A stretch of DNA of 28,555 bases from DASPWV01 sp046727855 (GCA_046727855.1 JBKPDL010000080.1:1-28555); one strand, 5' to 3'. Positions 1 to 7,882 are shown, counted from the stretch's first letter. The notes: a model not told the origin generated them from the letters alone. Numbers and translations: made by a program.

Positions 1-2
1 AA

Positions 3-148
3 GGTTCGACTGAGGTTTACCTGATCGATGTCATCGGCGGGCACTGCAGTGCCGGCGCGCGACCGACGTGGATTGACGTCACCGATGCGACGTATAGTGC
101 CGGCGGCGTTGGCCGGTGGACAGGGCGGGGGCGTTTCTGCAGAACTAG
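3..148 (+). pseudogene. Degraded C-terminal fragment of a LamG/DUF1080-like secreted protein
   Basis: Frame 3 opens at the window edge and reads through to a stop only at about 207. It contains IDVTDATYSAGGVGRWTG, which resembles the last strand pair of LamG/DUF1080 (3-keto-disaccharide hydrolase-like) jelly-roll domains, where the usual form is roughly DATYxAGxVGLWT followed by an acidic FDD tail. After WTG the frame loses the expected tail. Adding one base would give GAFLQN and a TAG at 146-148, so I suspect a frameshift, either a real mutation or an assembly error. The stretch before the motif is also poorly protein-like. The match is from family memory only. Confidence 0.3.
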
Positions 149-193
149 CCAAGGGCCTGCCCTTGATATCCGGCTAACTTCGCGGCCCTTGGC
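148..193. terminator. Inverted repeat between convergent gene ends
   Basis: GCCAAGGGCC (148-157) is exactly complementary to GGCCCTTGGC (184-193) with a 26-nt loop. A second small hairpin, AAGGGC-CT-GCCCTT, lies at 151-164. There is no T-run. It lies between the end of the left-edge fragment and the minus-strand barrel gene, where a bidirectional terminator would be expected. Confidence 0.35.
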
Positions 194-211
194 CTCACGC
201 GGGACAGTCCA

Positions 212-970
212 CTAGAAGCGGACGCGGCCGCCGAATCCGATCTGCAAGCCACCCACATCTGAATCCAGGATGTGCCCGGTGTCACGCAGGACTTCGATCT
301 CGGCCGACGCGCCCGTCCAGCGCAGGAACATGCCGCCACCGACCTTGACGTTGTTCCGCTCGTAGAACTGATATGCGACGTCGGCGCCAATGTTGCCCCC
401 AACTGGCGAATCGCTCCGACGTGCAACAACCGGCGTGGCACTGAAGCCGCCCGTTTCCGACACATCGAGGGCCTCGACGACGTCCTGATTGAGCGTGAAG
501 AAGGAAGGCCCACCCGTCACGTGCACGCTGATGCGATCCGACAGAGGCAACATGTAACCAAACTGCAGATGAAACGCGCGCTCGTTCCGCTTGAGATCGG
601 CGACGGACGTTGCGACTGGACGGGGGCGGCCAAAAACCAACGGATCCGGCACCGAGGCCTGCACCGCTGCTTCACTGTGCGTCGTGCCTGTATGGAACCC
701 GATGCCCACTGACGCGTTGCGCCACACGCGCGCGCCTACGCTGAAATCGAATAACGCTCCGGAGTCGACTGCCTGCGCTACCGATAGCGAGCCATCTTCG
801 TCATAGAGGCGGAATGTGGCGGCGTCGTTCAACTCGCCGGAGCCGGACTCAAATCCGATATTCACGTTGGCATAGCCGCGATCGGTCCACTCACGAACAG
901 TTTGGGCAGCGGCGTCTCTGGCGTTCAGCGCGACAAACAGACAAACGGCGAACAGCAAGGCCTTCTTCAT
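212..970 (-). CDS. Outer-membrane beta-barrel protein (OmpA/OmpW-like porin fold)
   Basis: A 252-aa protein. It starts with a Sec signal peptide (MKKALLFAVCLFVAL..., probable cleavage after the AAA near residue 22). The rest alternates polar and hydrophobic residues typical of about eight beta strands, and it ends in RVRF*, the terminal-Phe signal used by the BAM machinery. I chose the ATG at 970 because a signal peptide begins there and AAGGAG lies 11 nt upstream. The longer reading to 1072 adds a basic non-signal sequence. Likely an outer-membrane barrel of unknown specificity. It is divergent from the lipoprotein-like gene at 1184 and is transcribed alone. Similar in size and style to the barrel at 26152, but not obviously a close copy. 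Confidence 0.75.
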   Translation of the reverse strand: MKKALLFAVCLFVALNARDAAAQTVREWTDRGYANVNIGFESGSGELNDAATFRLYDEDGSLSVAQAVDSGALFDFSVGARVWRNASVGIGFHTGTTHSEAAVQASVPDPLVFGRPRPVATSVADLKRNERAFHLQFGYMLPLSDRISVHVTGGPSFFTLNQDVVEALDVSETGGFSATPVVARRSDSPVGGNIGADVAYQFYERNNVKVGGGMFLRWTGASAEIEVLRDTGHILDSDVGGLQIGFGGRVRF

Positions 971-1110
971 CTTGATTTCAACTCCTTGGCGCCGGTGGCG
1001 AACCGTCCGGCACTGACGTCGTGTGCAATGCGGGTCAAAAATAATCCCGCGCGGGTCCAAACAGCCGAACATCCTAGCACGTTGCCCTCGCGTCGTGCGG
1101 ATCCCTGCTG

Positions 1111-1116
1111 TATGAT
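1111..1116 (+). promoter_or_regulatory. Possible -10 element for the gene at 1184
   Basis: TATGAT lies about 67 nt upstream of the ATG at 1184, in the 213-bp divergent intergenic region. No clear -35 is present at the usual spacing. The gene also has GAGGAG (1168-1173) before its start, so a leadered transcript fits. Confidence 0.25.
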
Positions 1117-1183
1117 GTTCCGGGTTTTTTCGGCTCGGACAACACCGAGCCTCAAACAGATTTCGCTGAGGAGAAGTTGTTCG

Positions 1184-2056
1184 ATGAGAAAGATTCTGTT
1201 CGTCGGGCTCATCGCGATCACTGCGGCTGGCGCTACGAGATGTTCGGGCACCGCGAATGCGCCGATGTCGCCCAGTGCAGTTGCGGGTGGTGAGAGCGCG
1301 CTGAATCCGGATGGTTCGAACCTCAAAGTGACGGCGCCGTCGGGCCTCTCTCCAAGTGGCGGCGGGACGGTCGACACGATCAGGCCGACGATCAGCTTCA
1401 ATGCATCCAGCGGCCGTTTCACCACGGCCCCCGCTCTCGCCTACGAGATTGAGGTCTATACCGACAGCGGAAGCTTGGAGTACTCGCGAATCGTAAACGG
1501 GACCTCACACCAGCTCGACACCGACCTCCAGTACGCAACCAACTACACGCATCGCTCACGCGCCCGTCTCGGTAACGACGCAGGTCCGTGGTCGGCCACC
1601 GCTGCCTTCCGCACGCTTGACCGCCCGGGCCCAGCGGGGGCACCGGCGGGCGTATTGCCGTTCCCGGTTCCAGAGGCATGCGGTCCCTTCGGCCCGACCA
1701 ATCGATTAGCATGCGTCGCCGCAGTCGCTGCCCAATCGGCGGAATGGCGGGCGTGCGCGGCGGGTGTAGGCGTCGCCTGCCATCGATTCACTCGCCAGGT
1801 CGTCTACGCGCTGTCGCGCTCCGACGCGAACTGGAGGGCGATCATGGCGGCTCCCGGCGGTCATGCGTGCAACTGCTTCGGGTGCGGTCCCAGCGACGGC
1901 AGCATGTTCCGCGAGGACACCACGGTCTACGGCGGCGGCCAGGTCTTCGACATGATCACCGGCGCCGGCGGGCCGACGCCCGGGCTCACGTGGAGCGGTC
2001 CTTTCCCGAGACGGGCCGAAGATGTCCCGGCCGACGCGCCGCTCTGCGTTCCGTAA
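1184..2056 (+). CDS. Secreted Cys-rich protein with fibronectin-III-like domain, putative lipoprotein
   Basis: A 290-aa exported protein. Residues 1-19 form a signal peptide, followed by Cys20 in the context ATRC-SG. That resembles a lipobox, but Arg at -1 is unusual, so lipidation is uncertain. Residues about 47-144 look like an Ig/FnIII-type fold (tandem SP.GG....RPTISF / YEIEVYTD / ATNYTHRSRARLG...GPWS / FRT). The C-terminal half carries eight cysteines (166, 177, 191, 199, 229, 231, 234, 288), including CNCFGC, which suggests disulfides or a metal site. I do not recognise this domain. The ATG at 1184 is preferred because of the signal peptide and the GAGGAG ribosome-binding site. Monocistronic, closed by the terminator at 2085. 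Confidence 0.6.
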   Translation: MRKILFVGLIAITAAGATRCSGTANAPMSPSAVAGGESALNPDGSNLKVTAPSGLSPSGGGTVDTIRPTISFNASSGRFTTAPALAYEIEVYTDSGSLEYSRIVNGTSHQLDTDLQYATNYTHRSRARLGNDAGPWSATAAFRTLDRPGPAGAPAGVLPFPVPEACGPFGPTNRLACVAAVAAQSAEWRACAAGVGVACHRFTRQVVYALSRSDANWRAIMAAPGGHACNCFGCGPSDGSMFREDTTVYGGGQVFDMITGAGGPTPGLTWSGPFPRRAEDVPADAPLCVP

Positions 2057-2084
2057 AGCAGTGACCGTCTGATTAGTCTCAGCA

Positions 2085-2125
2085 AAGGGCAGGAAGGCAG
2101 ACCGCCTCCTGCCCTTCGCGTTTTT
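2085..2125 (+). terminator. Rho-independent terminator
   Basis: AAGGGCAGGA-(A)-GGC (2085-2098) pairs with GCC-TCCTGCCCTT (2104-2116) around the loop AGACC. This gives 13 base pairs with one bulged A, and TTTTT follows at 2121-2125. It ends the 1184 gene and separates it from the glycan operon. Confidence 0.85.
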
Positions 2126-2137
2126 GTGGGTTTCTAA

Positions 2138-2863
2138 GTGGCCGAGCAATCCACCTTCTACAAATCGTTCTCCGAAAAAAAGCTCACCACCTACGGCAGC
2201 AGCCGGCGCGGCAAGATCGAGCAGCATCGTCTGGCGCTGTTGCATCGCTTTCGTCCGGCGCCTGGCGACATGTTCGAGATTGGTCCCGGCCACGGGACGC
2301 TCGCGGAACAGGCAGTGGCAGCGGGATGGCGTTACACCGCAATCGAAGCGAGCCCCATTCTCATCGACGTTCTCCGCAAGAAGGGGCTGACCGTCATCGA
2401 ATCGTGGACGCCGCCGATCCCCGTTGCCGAAGCGAGTGCTGATGTCATCTACGCCGATCAGGTCCTGGAGCACATGAGCGGCATCGACGCGGCGCGGCAG
2501 TTCACCGCTGAAGCGCTGCGCGCGCTTCGCCCGGGCGGTGTGTTCTTCGTGGTCGTCCCCGATTATCTGAAAGAGCGCACGTTCTTCTGGGACGTCGATT
2601 ACACGCACAACTTCGTGACCACCGAACGCCGCGTCAGGCAGTTGTTCAACGATGGCGGTTTCGACATCCTGCACGTCGAGCGCAGCATCGGCGTTGCCAC
2701 GGGTGTGCGGCGCGACGTGCTGGCCGCGGGCGCACTGCTCGTCAACATCCCGGGTGTGGACGCGTTGTCGCGCTACACGCGCACCGAAGACCTGCTCTTC
2801 AAGATCCGCAAGAACCTGTTCGAGACGCTCACCTTCGTCGCGCGCAAGCCGGCAAGCACGTGA
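2138..2863 (+). CDS. Class I SAM-dependent methyltransferase
   Basis: A 241-aa cytoplasmic methyltransferase of the Methyltransf_11/23 type. Motif I is FEIGPGHGT (46-54), the ribose-binding acid is E70, the motif II/post-II region is ADQVLEH (106-112), and LRPGG (130-134) is motif III. It starts with GTG immediately after the terminator. No clear Shine-Dalgarno sequence is visible. Its stop overlaps the next start by 4 nt (GTGA), so it is the first gene of a translationally coupled operon with the flippase, radical SAM, GT2, nucleotidylyltransferase and epimerase genes. The acceptor cannot be read from sequence. From context it is probably a sugar or lipid-linked intermediate. Confidence 0.8.
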   Translation: MAEQSTFYKSFSEKKLTTYGSSRRGKIEQHRLALLHRFRPAPGDMFEIGPGHGTLAEQAVAAGWRYTAIEASPILIDVLRKKGLTVIESWTPPIPVAEASADVIYADQVLEHMSGIDAARQFTAEALRALRPGGVFFVVVPDYLKERTFFWDVDYTHNFVTTERRVRQLFNDGGFDILHVERSIGVATGVRRDVLAAGALLVNIPGVDALSRYTRTEDLLFKIRKNLFETLTFVARKPAST

Positions 2864-3822
2864 TCTCCCCGCCGAGGACGACGGTCGCCGAGCGCCTCGT
2901 CACGTCGTGGGTCGTGCGCGTGCTCGTGACCCTCGTGGTCCTGGCGTATCTCGCATCCAGCATCGATATGCGCGCCGCCGCCCGCGCGGTGATCGCGGTC
3001 TCGCCCACTTATCTCCTTCTCGTGCTGGTGCTCGTTGCCATCGATCGTTCGGTAATGATTCTGCGCTGGGTGCTGCTGCTGCGCGCGAGCGGTGTTGCGG
3101 TGAGCACCCGGCACGCGGCCGAGATTTTTCTGGCGAGCTCGTTTGTCGGCAGCTTCCTGCCTGCCGGCGTTGGCGGCGACGCCGCGCGTGCGTGGGGGCT
3201 CACGCGTGTTACCGCAAATGGCAGCGAAGCGCTCGCGTCGGTGGCCGTCGATCGCGTCCTCGGCATTCTGTCGCTCGTGGCGATGGGTGTGGTCGGGTTT
3301 CTCACGTGGACGCCAGAACGAGGGACCGATTGGCGCACAGGCGCGGCCGTCGGCGTGTTGGTCGCGGTCTCCCTGGCGGCGTTTTGGGCGGATCGGCTGA
3401 CGCGCGCGTTCGTGCCCAGACATCTGCACGACGGGCCCGTGACGCGTCGCCTGTTGCGCGTGAGCGATGCGATGAGCCGCTACCGTGGTCGCGGCAGCGT
3501 CCTTGCCCAAGTCATGGTGTGGTCGATCGTCGTACAGCTGCTGCGCATCACGCAGGCATATCTGCTCGGGCTGGGTCTCGGCATCATGGCCCCGTTTCGC
3601 TACTATTTGCTCTTTATGCCCGTCGGACTGTTGATGCTGCTGCTCCCGATCTCGGTGAGCGGCTTCGGCCTCCCGCAGGGCGTGATCGTGTGGCTGTTGA
3701 GGCCTATGGGTGTTCCGGACGAGCAATCGTTCGCGCTCTCGACCTTGATCGTGCTGACGGGGCTCGCCGGCAACATTCCAGGGCTCTGGCTTTGGTTGCG
3801 ACGGAGGCGAGAAATCCAGTAA
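2860..3822 (+). CDS. Lysylphosphatidylglycerol-synthase TM-domain / flippase-like membrane protein
   Basis: A 320-aa inner-membrane protein with about eight hydrophobic segments. It carries the family signature LPAGVGGDAAR (100-110), seen in UPF0104/LPG_synthase_TM proteins (AglD/MprF N-domain relatives). It has no C-terminal LPG synthase domain. Family members are annotated as flippase-like and often sit with polyprenyl-phosphate glycosyltransferases. Here it is coupled to the upstream methyltransferase by GTGA and lies two genes before a DPM1-type GT2. Likely role: moving or handling a lipid-linked sugar across the inner membrane. The substrate is unknown. Confidence 0.78.
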   Translation: MISPPRTTVAERLVTSWVVRVLVTLVVLAYLASSIDMRAAARAVIAVSPTYLLLVLVLVAIDRSVMILRWVLLLRASGVAVSTRHAAEIFLASSFVGSFLPAGVGGDAARAWGLTRVTANGSEALASVAVDRVLGILSLVAMGVVGFLTWTPERGTDWRTGAAVGVLVAVSLAAFWADRLTRAFVPRHLHDGPVTRRLLRVSDAMSRYRGRGSVLAQVMVWSIVVQLLRITQAYLLGLGLGIMAPFRYYLLFMPVGLLMLLLPISVSGFGLPQGVIVWLLRPMGVPDEQSFALSTLIVLTGLAGNIPGLWLWLRRRREIQ

Positions 3823-3825
3823 AAT
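3796..3825 (+). promoter_or_regulatory. Candidate internal promoter upstream of the radical SAM gene
   Basis: TTGCGA (3796-3801), an 18-nt spacer and TAAAAT (3820-3825) lie at the end of the flippase gene, with the -10 over its TAA stop. The ATG at 3837 follows 11 nt after the -10. The -35 matches consensus at only four of six bases. Confidence 0.3.
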
Positions 3826-3836
3826 CTTAGGGTTAC

Positions 3837-5006
3837 ATGGCACAAACTTATGCCGCGAAGTACTTGGCCAAGGCCGCGCTGAGCGCTCCCCGCGATCTCA
3901 TGCGTGCCGCGGTGGCTAAGTACAGCCCGCTGCACCCCACGGTTCTCATCTTCCATTGCACGTTTGTTTGCGACGCCCGCTGCGAGATGTGCAGCAACTG
4001 GACGCGGGGCGACCGCAAGACCGACCTGACGCTACCGCAGGTCGAACAGGCCTTCAGCTCGAATCTGTGGAAGGAAATCGAGAACGCGTCGCTTTCCGGC
4101 GGCGAGCCGACCACGCGCAATGACATGGTCGACATCTGCCGCGTGATGATCGACAGCTTTCCCAAGCTACGAAAGCTCACCATCAACACCACCGGCTTGA
4201 CGCCGCATCGCGCCATCCCGATGCTGGCCAAAGTCGTGGAGATGTGTCACGAACGCGACGTGATTTTCTCGACGCGCGTGTCGATCGACGGCGTCAACGA
4301 AATGCACGGTCAGGTGCGCAACGTCAGCCGCGCGTTCGAGAAGGCGGGCAAGACGATCGCCGCGATGAAGGAGCTGCAGAACAAGTACAGCTTCAATTTC
4401 GGCATCTCGTCGACGATCTTCTCGCAGAATCTGGACGACGCCGAGAATATCCTGGCGTGGGCCAAACACGAGAAGCTGGACATCGTGTTCAACATGGTGC
4501 GCTTTACCGACGCGATGCTCGGCAATCAGGATCTGGCCGGTGAGCTTCGCCCGATGGGCGTCGAAGAGCAGCGCATGCGAAAGTTCTTTTTGGATCGCGT
4601 GCGGCACGATCCGCTACTTGACGGGCAGAACTACATCTACCTGCACTACGCCGACATGATCGGCAACGGATACCATCGGACTGCGCCCTGTCCGTTCCAG
4701 ACACAGGGCGTGATGCTGAACCCCAACGGCGACCTGTTCTTCTGCGAGAACAGCGACATCGTGGGCAACACGAAGGACGAGGATCCGGAAGCCATCTACT
4801 TCCGCGCATCGGCACAGGAACATCGCCGCGTGATTCGCGACGAAAAGTGCCCGACTTGCCTCAGCCCCTGCCAGATGAACGTCGCGGCGATCAAGCAGGT
4901 GGTGCCGTACGCGCGGTTCCTCGTGCGTGCGTCGATCGAAAAGCGCAAGTTTCGGTTCAATCCTCACAACCCGCCGCAACCGCCCTCCGCTCGCGCCAGT
5001 CTGTAG
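3837..5006 (+). CDS. Radical SAM protein with SPASM-like C-terminal cysteines
   Basis: A 389-aa enzyme. The radical SAM 4Fe-4S motif is C45-DAR-C49-EM-C52 (CxxxCxxC), followed by SGGEP (87-91), the SAM-contacting GGE motif. The C-terminal part has C285, C303, then C338-PT-C341-LSP-C345, a pattern expected for one or more auxiliary clusters in SPASM/twitch domains. The CxxxxxNPNGDLFFC context is typical of that region. It lies inside a sugar/lipid-carrier operon, with no peptide precursor gene in sight, so the substrate may be a sugar or lipid rather than a RiPP. An ATG start is preceded by a possible internal promoter. The reaction is not predictable from sequence. Confidence 0.75.
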   Translation: MAQTYAAKYLAKAALSAPRDLMRAAVAKYSPLHPTVLIFHCTFVCDARCEMCSNWTRGDRKTDLTLPQVEQAFSSNLWKEIENASLSGGEPTTRNDMVDICRVMIDSFPKLRKLTINTTGLTPHRAIPMLAKVVEMCHERDVIFSTRVSIDGVNEMHGQVRNVSRAFEKAGKTIAAMKELQNKYSFNFGISSTIFSQNLDDAENILAWAKHEKLDIVFNMVRFTDAMLGNQDLAGELRPMGVEEQRMRKFFLDRVRHDPLLDGQNYIYLHYADMIGNGYHRTAPCPFQTQGVMLNPNGDLFFCENSDIVGNTKDEDPEAIYFRASAQEHRRVIRDEKCPTCLSPCQMNVAAIKQVVPYARFLVRASIEKRKFRFNPHNPPQPPSARASL

Positions 5007-5762
5007 GTGCCGCAACCGCCTCCGCTCATGCCCGATCCTTCGAGCTCCGGCGAGTCTCGCCGAAGCGCTTCGCGCGAAGGCGGAACCCTTAGCGTTCTCG
5101 TTCCGATTTACAACGAACGGGCGACGATCGAACGTCTGCTCACGCAGGTCGTTTCTGTCGACACCGGCCTCGACATGGAGGTCCTCGCGTGTGACGACGG
5201 ATCGATCGACGGCACGCGCGACATCCTGTCGAAGCTGTCGTTGCCCGGGCTCAAGGTCGTCTTCATGGACCAGAACGTCGGGCGCGGAGGCGTGATCAAG
5301 CACCTCTGGACGCTGGCCAAGGGCGATATCTACATCCATCAGGATGCCGATCTCGAGTACAACCCGCAGGATTACATCCGGCTGTTGCAGCCGCTCTTGA
5401 ACGGCACAGCGGACGTCGTCTACGGCAGCCGGTTCAAGGGCTCGATCGAGAAAATGCGGTGGATCAACCGCATGGGGAATCTCACCATGTCGGCCGCCGC
5501 GCGCATTCTGTATGGCGCGCAGGTGTCCGACCTGATGACGTGCTACAAAATGTATCGCGCGCCGCTGCTGCGCGGTCTTACAATTCGCGCCAACGGCTTC
5601 GATTTCGAGGCGGAATTCACCGCGCGGCTGGCGCAGCGCGGTGCGCGGTTTGCCGAAGTGCCGGTCAGCTTCAGTGGCAGGACATTTGAAGAGGGGAAGA
5701 AGATCCGCGCGTTTGACGCGGTGCGCGTCATGCGGGAGCTGGTGCGATGCAAGGTGACTTGA
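5007..5762 (+). CDS. Family 2 glycosyltransferase, DPM1-like (polyprenyl-phosphate sugar synthase type)
   Basis: A 251-aa GT-A fold enzyme. The N-terminal LVPIYNE motif is at 31-37, the nucleotide-binding CDDGSIDGT at 62-70, the metal-binding QDADLEYNP at 112-120, and YGSRF at 139-143. These are the hallmarks of dolichyl/polyprenyl-phosphate mannose synthase-type GT2 enzymes. No C-terminal TM segments are present, unlike the second GT2 at 23608. The GTG at 5007 abuts the previous stop directly. The ATG seven codons later, at 5028, is an equally good start. It overlaps the next gene by 16 nt. Likely role: transfer of a sugar from the nucleotide donor made by the next two genes onto a lipid phosphate. 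Confidence 0.82.
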   Translation: MPQPPPLMPDPSSSGESRRSASREGGTLSVLVPIYNERATIERLLTQVVSVDTGLDMEVLACDDGSIDGTRDILSKLSLPGLKVVFMDQNVGRGGVIKHLWTLAKGDIYIHQDADLEYNPQDYIRLLQPLLNGTADVVYGSRFKGSIEKMRWINRMGNLTMSAAARILYGAQVSDLMTCYKMYRAPLLRGLTIRANGFDFEAEFTARLAQRGARFAEVPVSFSGRTFEEGKKIRAFDAVRVMRELVRCKVT

Positions 5763-6733
5763 ACGGCCGCATGGTTGGCGTGATTCTCGCGGCCGGCAAA
5801 GGGGCGCGGATGTATCCGTTTTCGGAGCGCAGCCCCAAGCCGATTCTGCCCATCCTCAACCGACCTCTCCTCGCGCATCAGATCGAAGTGATGCGCGACT
5901 GTGGCATCAGCGACATTCACATCGTCGTCGGACATCTCGGCTATCAGGTGGCAGGGGTGTTCGGCGACGGCTCCCACTACGGCGTGCGCATTAAATTCGT
6001 GGAACAGGAGACCACGCTTGGCCTGGCGCATGCGGTGGGCGCGCTCGAATCGCGCGTGCAGCTGCCGTTTCTGCTGATGCTCGGCGACATCTACTTTCAC
6101 CTGAAAGCGCCCCTGCGGCCGCTCTGCGATCAGGTCCTGAGCGGCGACGTGAACGCCAACCTTGTGAGCATGTACGAACCGGATCCGGCGATGGTCCGCC
6201 GCAATTTCGTAATTCAGGCCGACGAGCGCGGGCGCGTGCAACGGGTCATCGAGAAACCGCGCTACGTCGACAGCCAGCTCAAAGGCTGCGGCCTGTACGT
6301 CTTCGATCCGCACATCTTCGACGCCATTCGGCGAACGCCGCGCACCGCGATGCGCGATGAATACGAGATCACCGACAGCATTCAGATTCTCATCAACGAC
6401 GGCTACACGGTCCATCATCAGCCGATCGTCGAGCGCGATTTGAACCTGACGAAGCCGGATGATCTGCTCGTCATCAACCTGATCGAGCTCGGGCGGAGCG
6501 GACTGCCCCATCTCGTCGCCGACTCGGTGGAATCGCCCGCGGGCACACGCATCGAGCGCAGCGTGGTCGGCAACGGCGTGGTCATTCGCCATCCCATCAG
6601 GATTTCCAACAGCGTCATCATGCCCAACGTCGTGGTCGACGCTACGACCGACCTGGACTCGGTGGTGATGGACGGCGAGCACACGGTTTACTGTCCGGGA
6701 GTCGCCGCGCAGGCTGCACACGCGGCATCATGA
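5747..6733 (+). CDS. Sugar-1-phosphate nucleotidylyltransferase
   Basis: A 328-aa NTP_transferase family enzyme that makes an NDP-sugar from NTP and sugar-1-phosphate. The Rossmann-like start is GVILAAGKGARMYPFSERSP (11-30), with KPILPILNRPLL following as the substrate loop, GLAHAVG (92-98), and the metal-binding LGD at 112-114. The C-terminal part (about 255 on) has the hydrophobic periodicity of a left-handed beta-helix, as in GlmU/RmlA-like two-domain proteins. The first ATG is at 5747, inside the GT2 gene. An ATG at 5771 would remove the overlap. Followed by the epimerase with ATGA overlap. The exact sugar is not determinable. Confidence 0.85.
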   Translation: MQGDLNGRMVGVILAAGKGARMYPFSERSPKPILPILNRPLLAHQIEVMRDCGISDIHIVVGHLGYQVAGVFGDGSHYGVRIKFVEQETTLGLAHAVGALESRVQLPFLLMLGDIYFHLKAPLRPLCDQVLSGDVNANLVSMYEPDPAMVRRNFVIQADERGRVQRVIEKPRYVDSQLKGCGLYVFDPHIFDAIRRTPRTAMRDEYEITDSIQILINDGYTVHHQPIVERDLNLTKPDDLLVINLIELGRSGLPHLVADSVESPAGTRIERSVVGNGVVIRHPIRISNSVIMPNVVVDATTDLDSVVMDGEHTVYCPGVAAQAAHAAS

Positions 6734-7662
6734 CGTTCCGTCACGCGCTGGTGACGGGCGGGGCCGGCTTCATCGGGTCGCATCTCACTCGCGCCTTACT
6801 TGCCAGCGGCCGGCAGGTGACGGTGATCGACAACCTGTCGGTTGGCCGGCGCGACGTCGTGCCTGATGGTGCGCGCTTCGTGCATGGAGACATTCGCGAC
6901 GAAGGTGCCGTCACCGATTCGCTGCAGGGTGTCGATTGTGTGTTTCACCTCGCCGCACAGGTGACGATTCGCGGCAGTTTCGATCATTTCTACGAGGATC
7001 TCGACACCAACGTGATGGGCACGGCGCGGGTGCTCAAGTTAGTCGATCCCGCGCAGGTGAAGTGGTTCGTGCTGGCTTCGTCGATGGCGGTGTACGCCGA
7101 TGCCGATGCGCCGGCGCCGATTGACGAACACCATCCAACCAAGCCGCTGTCGCCATACGGATACGGCAAGCTGGCGGCCGAAGGCGTCGCACAGCAGATT
7201 CTCGGCCGCCGTGGCATTCCGCTCACCGCAGCGCGGTTCTTCAACACGTTCGGGCCTGGACAGGCCTACACGCCGTACGTCGGCGTGATCACCATCTTCG
7301 TGACCCGGCTGCTGCGCGGCGAAGCGCCCGTGATCTTCGGAGATGGCGAGCAGCAGCGCGACTTCGTTCATGTCGAAGACATCGTCGCCGGCACGATGGC
7401 GGCGCCAGGTGGCGCACCGGGCACGTATAACCTCGGCACGGGCCGCGGCACGTCGTTGAATCAGTTGGCAGATCTCTTGACGCAGCGCATCAATCCGGCC
7501 CTCGAGCCGCAACATGCGCCGGCACAGCCTGGGGAATTGCGCTACTCAATTGCGGATATCACGGCGGCACAGAAGGCGCTGGGGTATGAGCCAGCGCGGA
7601 CGATTGAAAGCAGGATCGATGAGGTGATTGAAGATATCCGCGGACGAAAAGCGCGGACCTGA
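6730..7662 (+). CDS. NAD-dependent epimerase/dehydratase (UDP-glucose 4-epimerase-like extended SDR)
   Basis: A 310-aa extended SDR. NAD binding is by TGGAGFIG (9-16) with D34 as the ribose acid. The catalytic set is S117/S118 and YGYGK (Y143, K147). FNTFGPGQ and RDFVHVEDI are the usual UDP-sugar epimerase motifs further on. Starts in an ATGA overlap with the nucleotidylyltransferase and is the last gene of the operon. Likely interconverts the nucleotide sugar used by the GT2 upstream. The last codons and the stop lie within a palindrome (7654-7669). Confidence 0.87.
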   Translation: MTFRHALVTGGAGFIGSHLTRALLASGRQVTVIDNLSVGRRDVVPDGARFVHGDIRDEGAVTDSLQGVDCVFHLAAQVTIRGSFDHFYEDLDTNVMGTARVLKLVDPAQVKWFVLASSMAVYADADAPAPIDEHHPTKPLSPYGYGKLAAEGVAQQILGRRGIPLTAARFFNTFGPGQAYTPYVGVITIFVTRLLRGEAPVIFGDGEQQRDFVHVEDIVAGTMAAPGGAPGTYNLGTGRGTSLNQLADLLTQRINPALEPQHAPAQPGELRYSIADITAAQKALGYEPARTIESRIDEVIEDIRGRKART

Positions 7663-7711
7663 ACGTCCGGGCTACAACGCGTAACACGCGACGGGGACCT
7701 TTGGGTCCGCG
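7652..7711. repeat. About 60-bp palindromic repeat, copy A
   Basis: Outer arms CGCGGACC (7652-7659) and GGTCCGCG (7704-7711) are exactly complementary. Nested inside are CGGAC/GTCCG (7654-7658/7665-7669), whose loop contains the epimerase TGA, and GGACC-TTTG-GGTCC (7695-7708). Size and outer arms match copy B at 17247, and a short form occurs at 27944. Confidence 0.6.
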
Positions 7712-7860
7712 ATCATTGCAAATTCACCAGCCCCAATGTCCGCCTCCGTGGCGCGCCGCGAGAAGAACGCTGCACGCCCGTCGCGCGTGAGTCGCGGCGG
7801 ACCGAGCGTGTCGTGATCGACCGAAAACACCTTACGCGCCGATCGCGTGAAGCCTCTTGT
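7672..7860 (-). pseudogene. Remnant of a WD40/PD40 beta-propeller protein C-terminus
   Basis: The minus strand encodes KVFSVDHDTLGPPRLTRDGR followed by AAFFSRRATEADIGAGEF. This closely resembles the last blade of PD40/TolB-like proteins (xVFSVxPDTLGxxRLxxDGRxxFFxRxxxEADIW). Only this last blade is present. Upstream, the frame runs into the 5' part of the convergent gene at 7895 with no sensible domain, and the end has been altered by the palindrome. I read it as a gene fragment left by deletion or rearrangement. Confidence 0.4.
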
Positions 7861-7882
7861 CCGACCATGCGGACGTCGGCGA

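Noticed and set aside
2..30. Possible tRNA T-arm (GGTTCGA) at the left edge
   Set aside because: No complementary stem or acceptor end can be formed from the following bases.
2773..3843. Long minus-strand open frame (356 aa) across the flippase gene
   Set aside because: Hydrophilic His/Arg/Asp-rich composition typical of the antisense of a GC-rich membrane-protein gene, and no start signal or domain.
5543..6721. 392-aa minus-strand frame opposite the nucleotidylyltransferase
   Set aside because: Antisense shadow; the plus-strand frame has all the catalytic motifs.
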